From: Notospermus geniculatus
Lineage: Eukaryota > Nemertea > Pilidiophora > Heteronemertea > Lineidae
Direction of reading: 5' to 3'
Assembly: GCA_002633025.1 (NCBI GenBank)
Contig: NMRB01001959.1
Location: 19,944-83,943 of the forward strand
DNA length: 64,000 bases
Shown: one piece after another, positions 1-10,424 of the stretch
Position numbering within the stretch: the stretch's first letter is position 1
Layout: each line of letters starts with the position of its first letter
Made by a program: the position numbers and the translations under genes
Notes under the pieces: generated by a model
Seen by the model: only the letters and a program-made list of their open reading frames with translations
What the model was told of the DNA's origin: nothing
The model's database searches: none

Positions 1-285
1 GATTTTAAAGGTAAACCTTAGACTTAAGGAAGCTTCTACATGGTGGGCCAGAGAAAGTGTCCCTCAAACAATAGGGAAACAATAGAAATTCTATTGTTCG
101 AGGGACACTTTCTCTGGCCCACCCTGTAGAGTACGGCCCGATGACTTTGGAGCGGTGTTTCGTTAAATTTCCAGCCGTAATCTATTTTCAGACATCATGT
201 TTCTATTTTAGCCCCACCTGCACTTTACGAATTTCTTGGATTCTCATTGGCCCAATGCAAAGAAGCCTGTAACCTGGTTTTAAAG
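1..285. repeat. Dispersed repeat, copy 1, split by a hairpin MITE
   Basis: The segment carries AGGTAAACCTTAGACTTAAG and then ACGGCCCGATGACTTTG, running to about 285. The second part recurs at 1463-1616 with few changes. The first part matches the terminal sequence of the foldbacks at 579-690 and 60028-60312. A small hairpin element at 39-126 interrupts it. It looks like one end of a larger foldback-type DNA element. No coding is visible. Confidence 0.7.
39..126. mobile_element. 88-bp hairpin MITE with TA target duplication
   Basis: The sequence is almost wholly self-complementary: GGTGGGCCAGAGAAAGTGTC at 42 pairs with its reverse complement ending at 123. It sits between TA at 37-38 and TA at 127-128, inside the word CTTCTAGAATACGG, which is uninterrupted at about 1457-1470 and 60296-60307. 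The TA duplication suggests mobilisation by a Tc1/mariner-type transposase. There is no coding capacity. Confidence 0.75.
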
Positions 286-374
286 ATAATGTATCACGAC
301 TTCATTGTTTACATTCAATGTTTGTAAACATGGATGTTTACATTATGATAAATAAAAAGGCAATTTCCAGAGTG

Positions 375-414
375 TTTGCGAATTTTCGACCCCAACCGGG
401 GTCTTCTTCAGGCT
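375..414 (-). repeat. Hammerhead-like dispersed core, copy 1
   Basis: Read on the minus strand this is CCTGAAGAAGACCCC, loop, GGGGTCGAAAATTCGC. It is one of seven copies in the window of a core with the form CTGARGA, GC-rich hairpin, GAAA, short AT-rich hairpin. The flank AAGTTCCAG on the 5' side is shared with the copy at 63497-63532. See the finding on this family. Confidence 0.7.
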
Positions 415-476
415 GGAACTTTACAATCCGAAACATAAGCCCTCCAAAAACCCTTCGAAATCGGAGGGTTCAAAAA

Positions 477-585
477 GCCCGGACTTTTCATCCCCGGGTC
501 TATTAGACCCGCGCTTTTAACAGGTGTTGACAGAAAAAGCCCGGGTGAGACGCGGGTTTTTATGTAGTGTAAACAGGGCTTATAG
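477..585. repeat. CCCGGG-rich MITE end
   Basis: The segment has reiterated CCCGGG and CCCGCG words and ends TTTTATGTAGTGTAAACAG. A near-identical end, TTTTATGTAGTGTAACCACA, occurs at 37108-37132, so both are probably terminal parts of the same element family. The other end is not clear here. Confidence 0.5.
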
Positions 586-690
586 ATCGACCTTAACTAA
601 AAGGTACACTTTAAGCTTTTGTATTCTGCCCTGCCAACAATAGCTAAGTTTTTAAAGGTAAACCTTAGACTTAAGGTCGGTCTATAGTCA
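579..690. repeat. Imperfect inverted repeat of the CTTAAGGT foldback family
   Basis: Left arm TATAGATCGACCTTAACTAA and right arm CTTAGACTTAAGGTCGGTCT pair imperfectly around a centre containing TTTGTATTCTGCCCTGCC. The centre recurs at about 60075-60095, inside the foldback at 60028-60312. Confidence 0.55.
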
Positions 691-1433
691 TTGGGTTTTC
701 CCCCAGACAAGCGCATTCCAAGCGACCCACTGGCGTGTAACTGAATTGAATCATAATGAATAATAATTGCCTCAACTCTGTTTAGGCCGCGTTAGCCCTC
801 AAATAGATTTTATTGTTGTCAGTCAGTTAGAGGCCTTTGCATTCAATTGTCCGCTGATTTCCCCACGTAATATTTGAAAACACACTATAGTGAACGTGTG
901 TTGCAAATAGTAAACAAACCCACGTGAAGAATAAAGTTTCAAAATTGTGAGCAGTTTTTCTCCCACTTTTATAAACATTTTTTAAACATTGAAAACGGAA
1001 GTGTGTTGTTCACCAAATGGAGCTTGTCCGTATAACAGCCGATTCTGGGTTTTTGAAGTAGATGTCCGCGAAATTCACGAAACAGAGAAAATTTTGTGGA
1101 GTAAAAGCCAAACTTTGTTAATTATAAGCTTAATTAGCAATGTTTTAAAAATCTACGGTTATACCGACATGCGCTAGGCATGGCTGCGTCTTTTCCAACA
1201 GAGTTTGCTTCGATGCGACATAGCATGTTGACGTACAATTGCTCAAGGAAATTTTTTCGGCCTTTCCAACAAAGTCATCTTTCTGGGCAATCCGGAAATA
1301 GGATCCAGTTATTTAGGGTGAAAGTTCACCAAGATGCTTCGTACCTAACGTACCGTACCAGAAATGTTTTTGTAATCATTGTTATCAATGAATTATCACG
1401 AGTTTAAGTTGGGCAGTTCGGCGGCACCCAATG
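691..1433. other. No recognisable feature
   Basis: Only short reading frames without recognisable protein similarity are present. I see no tandem repeat or clear inverted repeat here. Confidence 0.6.
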
Positions 1434-1616
1434 GGTATAGATCGACCTTAAGTAAGCTTCTAGAATACGGCCCGATGACTTTGAAGCGGTGTTTCGTTAA
1501 ATTTCTAGCCGTAATCTATTTTTAGACGTCATGTTTCTATTTTAGCCCCACCTGCACTTTACAAATTTCTTGGATTCTCATTGGCCCAATGCAAAGAAGC
1601 CTGTAACCTGGTTTTA
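1434..1616. repeat. Dispersed repeat, copy 2
   Basis: This is a direct copy of the segment at 1-38 plus 127-285. It runs from the CTTCTAGAATACGGCCCGAT word through GCCTGTAACCTGGTTTTAAG. It lacks the hairpin MITE present in copy 1 and so serves as its empty site. Confidence 0.75.
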
Positions 1617-1691
1617 AGTGCGTCCGACGGTGGCGCTGACTGTCGAACATCGTCAGTCAGCGCCACCGTCGGTCACAAAGGTAACCAGGTT
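1607..1691. mobile_element. Hairpin MITE with GGTGGCGCTGAC arms, copy 1
   Basis: The arms CCGACGGTGGCGCTGACTG and CAGTCAGCGCCACCGTCGG are perfect inverted repeats around a loop of about 10 bases. The outer words are AACCTGG and CCAGGTT. A second copy lies at 28393-28476. It is non-coding. Confidence 0.7.
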
Positions 1692-2055
1692 AACTTAAAG
1701 CGCCACGCTATGCATCCAAAACTGAATTTCGTGACGCCGTCGTAGTGCATCTCATTTACGGTGACCTCGTTCATAGCATTATACACACGGTCGATGTACA
1801 CCATTTACACACAGAGCTAATTCATGGTGCTGAGGTTGATCATGATTTTGCCAATGCATGCTCGACAAGACTGTTCAAATCTACCGATTTGAATGATGTA
1901 ACTGACCAATTAGGTATTCTGTGTGTTCTTACACACAAACGAATGAGTTGAATCATGTGTACCTTACCTGATGAAGGGTTATTCACACTATATTGGGAGC
2001 CAGGTAGGCCTAAGCCTGGGCCTAGAAAAAGTCTTTGTCTATATTACGGGAATAA

Positions 2056-3200
2056 ATGGAGATAAACGGTCATAGACAAGCTTGGACACAAGCCCGAAGT
2101 CCCGATAAAGATTACGTAGCTGAACAACAGTCGGCACTGTCTAATCTTCTGGAAGATAGCATCTTTGATACTCCGAAGAGACAGACAATTTTTGCTTCCC
2201 CGTGCCCCACTAGACGTTTACTAGGTGTCCCTACCTCTCCGTCGTCACAGAAGGATCCCCATAATACCCCCGTACTTCCATTACACGCGGGATTCCATTC
2301 CCCCCACAGTCACGTGGTACTGGCAGTAACATAAGGAAAAGGGATCAGACAACGCCGGATACAGGAGAACGACAACGTGAAGAACCTAATAAAAAGGGCC
2401 GACCAGATTTGGATAACACAATGGATGAACTTGGATCAGGCCAAGCAAACGCACTGACAGTAGACACTATGAAGGCTCTCTTAGATGGATGGCGGGCAGA
2501 ACAACGAGCGCAGTATGAAGCTTTAAACCGGAAGATGGATAACATAACCATCAATCTGAAAGTCAAGGTCAAAGAGGCAGTTGATGCAGCCATCAAGGAG
2601 AAGCTGCCCGAGATTGATGGAAGGATAGACAAGAAAATTGATGAAGCAAAATTGTCACTTCAAGGATCTTTCACCAAGAGTCTAAAGGATGTTGGGAAAA
2701 AGATTGATGATATAGAAGATGATTGGAGGAAAGAGAAAGATATACAACAAAACATTATCATCGGTGGACTGCCGGAGTTACATGTAGTAACTGATAACTA
2801 TATGATCCAAAAAACTGAGGATGTAAAGGTTGTACGAGAATTGATTGAGCGCACCAGGTTGCAGGACCGTACCATTATCAGAACTGCAAAAAGGATAGGA
2901 GCAAAGAAATCAGGGGAAACGCGTCTTGTAAAACTCATTCTTGCAAACCAAAACCAGAGGGACTTATTTCTCGATAGAATAAACTTACTCAAGAGAGAAC
3001 AAAAGGGTAAAACTAAAGAAGAGGGGGGCCTCGACCACTCAACCTTCTCCATTGATAGGACAAAAAAGGAGCGCAATGAGTACAAGAAATTGAAACAGGA
3101 GATGGAGGAAAGACTGAGGCAGGGCGAACGAGATCTAAAAATCCGCAGGAATAAAATTGTGAAAGTCAACCCGCCCTTTCGAGGAGACCCCCCAACGGGG
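2056..3200 (+). pseudogene. LINE ORF1 (coiled-coil plus RRM-like RNA-binding protein), frameshifted
   Basis: The likely product is the RNA-binding chaperone that packages the LINE transcript. An N-terminal low-complexity part starts near 2056. A change of frame around 2290-2330 leads into the main frame, which holds a basic KKGRP word, then a charged heptad-like segment (about 2450-2740) fitting a coiled coil. After it comes NIIIGGLPE, the first strand of the RRM-like domain seen in type II ORF1 proteins, then RTAKRIGAKK and TRLVKLIL from the C-terminal domain. The main frame runs without a stop into the endonuclease start, so ORF1 and ORF2 are either fused or the intervening stop is lost. 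The assignment rests on domain order and motifs. Confidence 0.75.
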
Positions 3201-5834
3201 GACGCTAGGAACTTGTCAGTGGTAAAGCCACCTGTCAGATGTCTGTTGTCGAACGCTGACAGTCTCCACAACAAAATTGCTGAATTAGAAACTGTAGCTC
3301 TTGATTTTAAACCAGATATCATTGCCATGTCGAGGTAAAACCGAAGAATACTAGATTCCCCTTACGTGAATGTGATATTTTATTAATCGGATACCAGATA
3401 CCTGTACATAATTTGGAGGAAAATGGAAGAGGAATCTGTGTTTTCGGGAAACTAGCTCGGGAGGACCAAACCACAGAGCAGCAAAATTCCTTGAAACAGT
3501 GCAGGAAGCAATGGCAACACAACTGGTTAGAGAAGACACCCACCATAGACCAGGTCAAAGATCAACGTTGATTGACCTAGTTATTGCCTCGAATCCGGAC
3601 TCAGTGCATGACATTACGCATTTACCAGGCCTTGGAAAGAGTCATCATGACACACTTCTTATAGACGTCGACCGTACGTTAACCTCAAAGCCAGAGTTAT
3701 TATGTCCACTCAAATATTGCTACCAGAGAGGAGACTTTACTAGTATGAAAGCAAACTTGGAGACAGAAAACTTGGAGGGCAAGTTACAGACACTGGACAC
3801 CGAATCTGCTTGGCAACTGATAAAAAATGTTTTGATATCACTACGCAACATATTTGTCCCAACAACCAGAATGAAAGCTGGCTACAATACACATCTACGT
3901 AAAAAGCCTCTTTGGATGAACGAGCGAGCGCTAAGGGTAGTGAAAAGGAAACACGAAGCCTATAGAAGATATTTGAGAACAAAGGAGGGTACTGATTATC
4001 AGGCATACATAACTGAACGCAACAAATTCCAAAGAGAAGTACGAAGGGCGAAACGGAACTTCGAAAAGAAGATCGCAACAGAAGTAAAGTCAAACCCAAA
4101 AGCTTTTTGGGGGTATTACAATAGTAAAACGTCCAGATCCCAACAGATCCCAAACTTAAAAAACCAAGACGGAGTAGAAGTAGAAGACGATGAAGACAAG
4201 GCTGAGTGTTTAAACAACTTCTTTAGCAGCATCTTCACCCTGGAAGACACAACCGTGGTCCCGACATTGCCGACTCGCACTATCATGACTATGAGAAGCC
4301 AAATGCCACCAGTCCAGATCACCTCGGACGTAGTTAGGAAGAAATTGAGTGAGCTAAAGACCACAAAAGCCCATGGGCCCGATAATACTCATCCCGTCAT
4401 GCTCCATGAACTGAGGGAAGAGCTTTGCGTACCACTTGCATTGTTATTCAAAAAAAGTCTGGAAGAGTCGGTCGTCCCCCGTGACTGGAAGGTGGCACAG
4501 GTCACCCCGATTTTTAAGAAAGGTGTACGTAGCAGTCCTACTAACTATCGCCCCATCAGCCTGACTTCAGTCATATGCAAAGTTATGGAATCTATCATTA
4601 GGGATAGCATCATGGAACATATCACCACAAATAATCTGATCGTAGGAAACCAGCACGGCTTTGTCCCGCGTAAAGGTTGCAATACCAACTTCTGGAGTCG
4701 CTGGAACACTGGCTGAATGAACTCGAGGATGGGAAGAAAGTGGATATTTTGTTTTTTGACTACGCTAAAGCTTTCGATCGAGTCCCACACCTGCGTCTTT
4801 TAAATAAGCTTGCAAGCTATAGGATAGACCAGCACACGCTAGGATGGATTAAGTCATTTCTAGAGGACAGACTGCAATATGTTCAAATTGGGAATCAGCG
4901 GTCAACCAAACAGAGGAAAAGGAGTGGTGTACCTCAGGGCAGTGTCCTGGGTCCAACCTTGTTCATACTCTTCATAAGCGACCAACCTGAGACACTGGAC
5001 ATTCCTATTAAAATGTTCGCAGATGACGTGAAGGCCTTCAAAGGAGTGGGAAGCCAGGAGGATGAGGCGGAAGTACAGGATAGTATTACCAAACTCGAGA
5101 GATGGACGAAGATATGGCAGATGGGCTATAACAAAGACAAATGCTGCCACTTGCGCCTTGGCGATTCAACTACAGATCCGGTATACTGTTTCACAGACGG
5201 CAATGTTCCTATCAAGAAAGTTACCTCCGAAAAAGACCTGGGTGTTACAGTTGATGAAAATCTCTCCTTTAAGCCTCATATCGATACAGTAATTAAGAAA
5301 GCCTACTCAATGTTAGGCACTATCAAGAGGACATTCATTAGTTTACCGAGCATGATCTTTCTCCCCCTGTATAAAGCACTTGTCAGACCTCATCTCGAGT
5401 ATGCTCAAGAAATCTGGAGCCCCTGGAGAAGACAAGACGTCATCCGACTAGAGCGCGTGCAAAGGAGAGCGACCAAACTCGTGCGTGGCCTTGGAAATTT
5501 GCCCTACACAGACAGACTCCGTAGATTAAATCTACCTACCCTCGCTCATAGAAGATTGCGTGGGGTTATGATAATTATGTTTAAGATCACCCATGGCCTA
5601 CTCCTAACCTCAGCTGCGGTGCCGTTCAGCCGGAATGTGACAACCCGAGGTCATCCCATGAAATTGGAACCTGAACGGTTCAGAACGAGGAGCCGAAGGC
5701 ACCTTTTTTTCAACCGGGTAGTCAAAGACTGGAACAGCCTACCATCAGACGTAGTTATGGCACCCTCTCTCTCTTCCTTTAAATCTCGGTTGGATAACTT
5801 CTGGGACGGAACGAGGGATCGCTATCTGTATTGA
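3200..5834 (+). pseudogene. LINE ORF2 (endonuclease plus reverse transcriptase), broken
   Basis: The start of an AP-like endonuclease is clear at about 3240-3335 (NADSLHNKI, then KPDIIAM). One frameshift follows near 3330, the domain resumes to about 3455, and then roughly a third of it, including catalytic positions, is missing before TLIDLVI and the GKSHHDTLL box (about 3565-3660). The RT domain follows: FKKGVRSSPTNYRPISL at about 4515, the NQHGF block at 4650, a second frameshift near 4690, then FFDYAKAFDRV (4755), GVPQGSVLGP (4925) and catalytic FADD (about 5015). The tail HRRLRGVMIIMFKI and WNSLP matches the C-terminal thumb region of CR1-like elements. The two frameshifts and one deletion show the copy is dead. 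Confidence 0.85.
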
Positions 5835-6050
5835 CTTTCAGTAAATTAGAAGGTCGCTGTGCCACAACGAAGGAATTAACACGGACAAATCTACCAAGTT
5901 CAACTAGTGGCTGGACAATGCATATAATGTACATAGTTAAGACAGATTTTAAACTTATTTTTGCGTCAAACCCAAGCCGTGCGCACCATGAAGTTTCAAG
6001 TATTAGTCTACACGATTGAAGAGGCAAAGACCCGTGAGGGCCAAGCCTTA

Positions 6051-6066
6051 TGATGATGATGATGAT
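6051..6066 (+). repeat. (TGA)n 3' tail of the LINE
   Basis: Five TGA/GAT units directly follow GGCCAAGCCTTA and mark the 3' end of the element. They are taken as the LINE tail because of their position 0.2 kb after the RT stop codon. Confidence 0.6.
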
Positions 6067-6230
6067 AACACCACGTTGAACTTGTCAAGTGGTGAAACTA
6101 TGGCTGCCATGATATAGTATCAGTCCAGCCTCGGTGTTATCACTGGCTATATACGGCTGGACAGGGGACCAGTCATATCGAGGTGTGGAGGGAGAAAGAG
6201 TCACCGAACGAATATACTGTAGTCGTGCTT

Positions 6231-7608
6231 TAAGAAGCCTGACTTTCCCGAGTTTCGTGCACAACGCGCGGCGAAGCACTAGCTTTTCAGTTCCAAAATA
6301 TCAAAACCATCGTTGTTGCAGAGTGGCTCAAAAATTGTCCCTTTTATCCAAAAAAAACGTAGTCATTTTCTTCACTTTGTTTGCCGTCTGCTTCTTCATT
6401 TCCAATGGTGACCATAATTAGTTAAGAAATGAAATGATTTGGATTGGTCAAAATCCATGCCGGTGTAACGTTTTTCAGTGTTCCCCATCTGCGAGTGTTC
6501 CCCTGCTATTGTCTGACGGAATAAGCCGCGACTTGACAATGGATGACACAGAGAGAAACGTGTCGATCTATCTGCCAGTGTTTCCAGAACAATAGGGGAA
6601 CACTGACACACGGAAACACTGAAAAACTTTACACCTGTGTAATGTTTTTCAGAGGCTCGTGTGCCAGTGTGACATTACAATAGATTGACGGAATAAGCGG
6701 CGACTTGACAATGGGCGACACACAGAGAAACAGCGAGTCCGTTTCCCAGTGTGTTCCGAACACTGGGAAACACAGAAATATGGCCACACTGAAAAACGTT
6801 ACACCTGGTCACACATTCAACCTCGGGCTCAAGGGCGGACGAGAAAATACCTGTATGATGGTTTGTGTGACCTCGACGTTGCGCCGAGGCGACGTAGCGT
6901 CGAGGTTGAGNGTTAAGAAGCCTGACTTTCCCGAGTTTCGTGCACAACGCGCGGCGAAGCACTAGCTTTTCAGTTCCAAAATATCAAAAACCATCGTTGT
7001 TGCAGAGTGGCTCAAAAGTTGTCCCTTCCATCTAAAAAAAACGTAGTCATTTTCCTCACTTTGTTTGCCGTCTGCTTCTTCATTGCCGGTGGTGGCCATA
7101 ATTAGTTAAGAAATGAAATGATTCGGATTGGTCAAAATCCATGCCGGTGTAACGTTTTTCAGTGTTCCCCATCTGCGAGTGTTCCCCTGCTATTGTCTGA
7201 CGGAATAAGCCGCGACTTGACAATGGATGACACAGAGAGAAACGTGTCGATCTATCTGCCAGTGTTTCCAGAACAATAGGGGAACACTGAAACACGGAAA
7301 CACTGAAAAACTTTACACCTGTGTAATGTTTTTCAGAGGCCCGTGTGCCAGTGTGACATTACAATAGATTGATTGACGGAGTAAGCGGCGACTTGACAAT
7401 GGGCGACACACAGAGAAACAGCGAGTCCGTTTCCCAGTGTGTTCCGAACACTGGGAATCACACAGAAATATGGCCACACTGAAAAACGTTACAACTGGTC
7501 ACACATTCAACCTCGGGCTCAAGGGCGGACAAGAAAATACCTGTATGATGGTTTGTGTGATTAGTGTGACCTCGACGTGGCGCCGAGGCGACGTAGCGTC
7601 GAGGTTGA
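6231..7608. repeat. Direct tandem duplication, unit about 0.69 kb
   Basis: Unit 1 (6231-6911) and unit 2 (6915-7608) both start TAAGAAGCCTGACTTTCCCG and end CGTAGCGTCGAGGTTGAG. They differ by a few substitutions and small insertions. Within each unit, words such as CACTGAAAAACG and GGGAACACTG recur in both orientations. A single N (6912) sits at the junction, so copy number may be affected by assembly. No protein is recognisable. Confidence 0.85.
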
Positions 7609-7666
7609 GGAACGCATGTGGATGCGGAATGAGGTCGGCGCGATGCATGGTTTGCAATCTAGGCCG

Positions 7667-7692
7667 GGGGGGGGGGGGGNGGGGGGGGGGGC
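7667..7692. repeat. Poly-G tract
   Basis: About 25 consecutive G bases with one N at 7680 follow AGGCC. Tract length is probably unreliable in the assembly. Confidence 0.9.
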
Positions 7693-7714
7693 GTTTTTTC
7701 GGACCGGCCGATAC

Positions 7715-8189
7715 ACCGGCCAATCAACACCTGGTTTCGTTATACACTCCCAGATGTCACTGCATTACAATTTCATCTTGAGTGTTGTAATTGACGCCCA
7801 TAGATCATTGAATCGCAACGGGTCAGCAGTTGAAATTCAGCAGCAGGGTGGGCCCTGTGCAGTGTACTCGACACCGATGAACGTACGGTATACACCGGTA
7901 CACTGTATTTCAAAGGGCAGTCTTGCGGGATTGATGACGAACCAAAGAACTGAACGTTTGTCGAAGTTAAATCTCCTTGCCTTGTATGTTATCAAGTAGG
8001 CCTACATCTAAGTGGGGTTCGACTGCGGACAATCACTTTGGAATTGTATCATTTGTGCTACAGAACTATACATTACGTGTATTTAGGAATCGTATTATTT
8101 TTAGGCAGATACTGTCGCAAATTGCAGGAAAAATGCAAAAACCTGCCAGTGCCCTTAATGATAAGATATATTTCGCTCGTAAACTCAAG
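7715..8189 (+). promoter_or_regulatory. Conserved upstream block of the PAN-EGF-LamG genes (gene 1)
   Basis: This stretch, from the CCTGGTTTCGTT word through CAACGGGTCAGCAGTTGAAA to the start codon, is strongly conserved before both first exons of gene 2 (30281-30564 and 33272-33720). It is not visible before gene 3. Position and conservation suggest promoter plus 5' UTR. No clear TATA box is seen, and transcription start sites cannot be placed. The conservation may also simply reflect recent duplication. Confidence 0.5.
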
Positions 8190-8528
8190 ATGTTGCGATT
8201 CAGTTGGTTCTTAGTCGTTTTTTCATCTGTGTCGGCAGTCGATTCAATGGATCGGATTTTGACCCGACCTGCACTCAATTCAATGGATTGGACTTTGACC
8301 CGACCTGGACAGTGCATCGGTTTGATTCCACGTTCCAAAACACCAATTGAGACACTCGCTGCCGATTCTGTTCTGGAATGTGCGCTTAGATGCTCTAAGA
8401 ATTCTGGATGCAGGTCCTTTTACTTCCTTGATAAGTGCATGATGTATTCTGGCACGGCTGATAAAGACTGCACTGGGTTTGTGAAGCATGCATCGACAGC
8501 AAGTGTTGGATATTTCGAAGTTCAGAGG
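8190..8528 (+). CDS. PAN-EGF-LamG secreted protein, gene 1, exon 1 (signal peptide and PAN/Apple-like module)
   Basis: The exon encodes 113 residues. The start is the ATG in CAAGATGTTGC, which has A at -3 and begins a hydrophobic signal peptide (about residues 1-16, ending VSA). A PAN/Apple-like module follows, with six cysteines at 42, 64, 68, 74, 83 and 94 and the typical ECALRCSKNSGCRSFYF helix-strand core. The exon ends at AGG followed by GTAAGT, a phase-0 donor. Compared with gene 2 it has a 12-residue tandem duplication after the signal peptide (SMDRILTRP then SMDWTLTRP). The protein is predicted to be secreted, and PAN modules commonly bind proteins or glycans. The ligand is unknown. 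Confidence 0.8.
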
Positions 8529-9013
8529 GTAAGTAGATTCATAGGTAAAAGTCATTGAATGAAGCCACAGCCCTGCCTGTTCAACTGATAGGTATTTTCT
8601 AACTATTTTTCCTGTAATTTTTCATGGGGTATGAATAAATTCGGGCTTAACTGAACATGTAGCCCACATGTATAAATTTAGGCAAAAAAGTTGCAAAACG
8701 AGTCGTAACAATGACTGATTAGCACCTATACCAAATTTCCTGTCAAAGCCTGAATGGGTTCGAATCCCAACGTCTGAAGTGACAGGCGTCCATGTTTTTG
8801 CTTGAATCATCACTCTCACAGCCCAGCTTGAAAACTTATTCAAAAGTCAAGGTGGAGCTCCGACAGCCCAGAAATAATAATTCCTCATTAATGTGAATGA
8901 TTCATTTCGCTTGTAGCTTGGCAGACACGCCTTCGCCTTCTTCATCCAAAGAACGAGAAAGCACAAAATTGACACACAAAATGATAAATATCAAGAAGTC
9001 AACGTCCAGAAAC

Positions 9014-9052
9014 TTGCGAATTTTCCACCCCAACCGGGGTCTTCCTCAGGCA
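9014..9052 (-). repeat. Hammerhead-like dispersed core, copy 2
   Basis: On the minus strand it reads CCTGAGGAAGACCCCGG, then GGGGTGGAAAATTCGCAAG. The base before GGAAA is changed (GGGGTGG instead of GGGGTCG), which opens the top of the hairpin. It is followed by TTTCTGGACGTTGACTTC, shared with other copies. Confidence 0.65.
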
Positions 9053-9099
9053 CTTTTCAGTTAGAGAGACCAGAAAAGACTCAAGACAAAAGACTCGGG

Positions 9100-9222
9100 G
9101 TCGTATTTTAGAACGTTCCTTAACGTTAAGGTCGACCTGAAGTCTATTGTAAAATCATCGAGAACAATAGATTTAAGGTGGACCTTAATGTTAAGGAACG
9201 TTCTAAAATACCGCCTTCAGTT
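9100..9222. mobile_element. Foldback MITE of the CTTAAGGT family
   Basis: The arms GTATTTTAGAACGTTCCTTA and TAAGGAACGTTCTAAAATAC pair over about 50 bp. A short centre contains ACAATAG. The word TTAACGTTAAGGTCGACCT relates it to the elements at 579-690 and 60028-60312. Confidence 0.7.
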
Positions 9223-9240
9223 TTTCTTCGTTTTCTTTAG

Positions 9241-10154
9241 GTACAGTCATTGACATTAGGTACAGTCATCTACACCTACTACCTTGAATATTTCAAATAC
9301 TACTGGGCCAATTTAACACGATTTGTACCACATGAAAGTATATAACCTTGGTCATATTTCTGCATCAAAATTTTGGAAATTTGGAAATATCATAATTATG
9401 TAATAGCTCATTAGAAAACCCCCTAAAAATCAACATTTTTATTATGGAATTTTTTTGTGACTTTTGTTACAGGGTTGATAGAGTGGAAGTTTCTAAGGAT
9501 TTTGGGCTTTGTTTCATCAGAATATCCCGAGTGGTTGCTGAGATATTTGAGATTATCGAAAGTTTGATAATTTGAGATTTTCATGTTTTTCAGGAAATTT
9601 TGATACCATCAGCTAAAGCTAACCTCAGAATATGGGTTTACAATAATTTTGGAACTTTTTGCGTTAACTGGGCCGAGATATTCATATTTGAAAATACCCC
9701 CTTAACTTAAGACATGCTTAACTTCTAACCAGTTTACGCTATAAGTTCCAAAACTTCATAATCCTACGTTTTTAGGTGAGCTCTGTCTACTAATATCACA
9801 ATTTTGTGAAAATTTGGAAATTCTCAAATTATCGAAATTTTGATAATCTCAAATATCTCAGCAACCATTCAAGATATTTTGACGAAACAAAGCCTAAAAT
9901 CCTTAGAAACTTCCACTCTATCAACCCTGTAACAAAAGTCACAAAAAAATTCCATAATAAAAATGTTGATTTTTAGGGGGTTTTCTAATGAGCTATTTCA
10001 TAATTATGATATTTCCAAATTTCCAAAATTTTGATGCAGTAATATGACCAAGGTTATATACTTTCATGTGGTACAAACCGTGTTAAAATTGGCCCAGTAG
10101 TATTTGAAATATTCAAGGTAGTAGGTGTAGATAAACTAATGTCAATGACTGTAC
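9241..10154. mobile_element. Large 0.9-kb foldback element, copy 1 (complete)
   Basis: Nearly the whole 914 bp is one inverted repeat. It starts GTACAGTCATTGACATTAG and ends with the reverse complement, CTAATGTCAATGACTGTAC. Internal landmarks occur on both arms, for example ACTGGGCCAATTTAACACG against CGTGTTAAAATTGGCCCAGT, and CTGAGATATTTGAGATTATC against its complement. No protein is encoded. Partial copies lie at 20884-21528 and 44850-46824. It sits in intron 1 of gene 1. Confidence 0.85.
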
Positions 10155-10249
10155 ATGTAGATTCATTTTACGTTTTGTGCTTTGCGCGTGTCCATGTGAA
10201 TGCGTGGTAGAAAAAAGTAATATTTTATTATTGATACCGCAAATAAATA

Positions 10250-10354
10250 TAGGGAATGGACAAGTGCGAAGTGCAAAACGGAGAATTGTATGAATTGGCC
10301 TTCAAGGTAGATTCATACTTCTCCGTTTTGTGCTTTGCGCTTGTGCGTTCCCAA
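10250..10354. repeat. Inverted repeat, CAAAACGGAGAA arms
   Basis: AGGGAATGGACAAGTGCGAA at the left pairs imperfectly with TTGCGCTTGTGCGTTCCCAA at the right, around a core with GTATGAAT. The word CGTTTTGTGCTTTGCGC also appears once more at about 10172. Confidence 0.6.
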
Positions 10355-10424
10355 TGTTTATGTTGATGGAGCACTGAAGTAGCGGAATGCAGTATGGTAT
10401 GAAACCAGTTACAAAGTAAAACAT

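Larger units (their letters stand above)
2056..6066 (+). mobile_element. Decayed CR1/L2-like non-LTR retrotransposon
   Basis: The element carries, in order, an ORF1 with coiled coil and RRM-like core, an endonuclease with a large internal loss, and a reverse transcriptase. It ends in a short (TGA)n tail at 6051-6066, which is typical of non-LTR elements that finish in a microsatellite instead of poly(A). The 5' boundary is uncertain, and I could not identify a target-site duplication. Frameshifts and the endonuclease deletion make it non-autonomous. The clade is inferred from the endonuclease and RT motifs. Confidence 0.85.
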
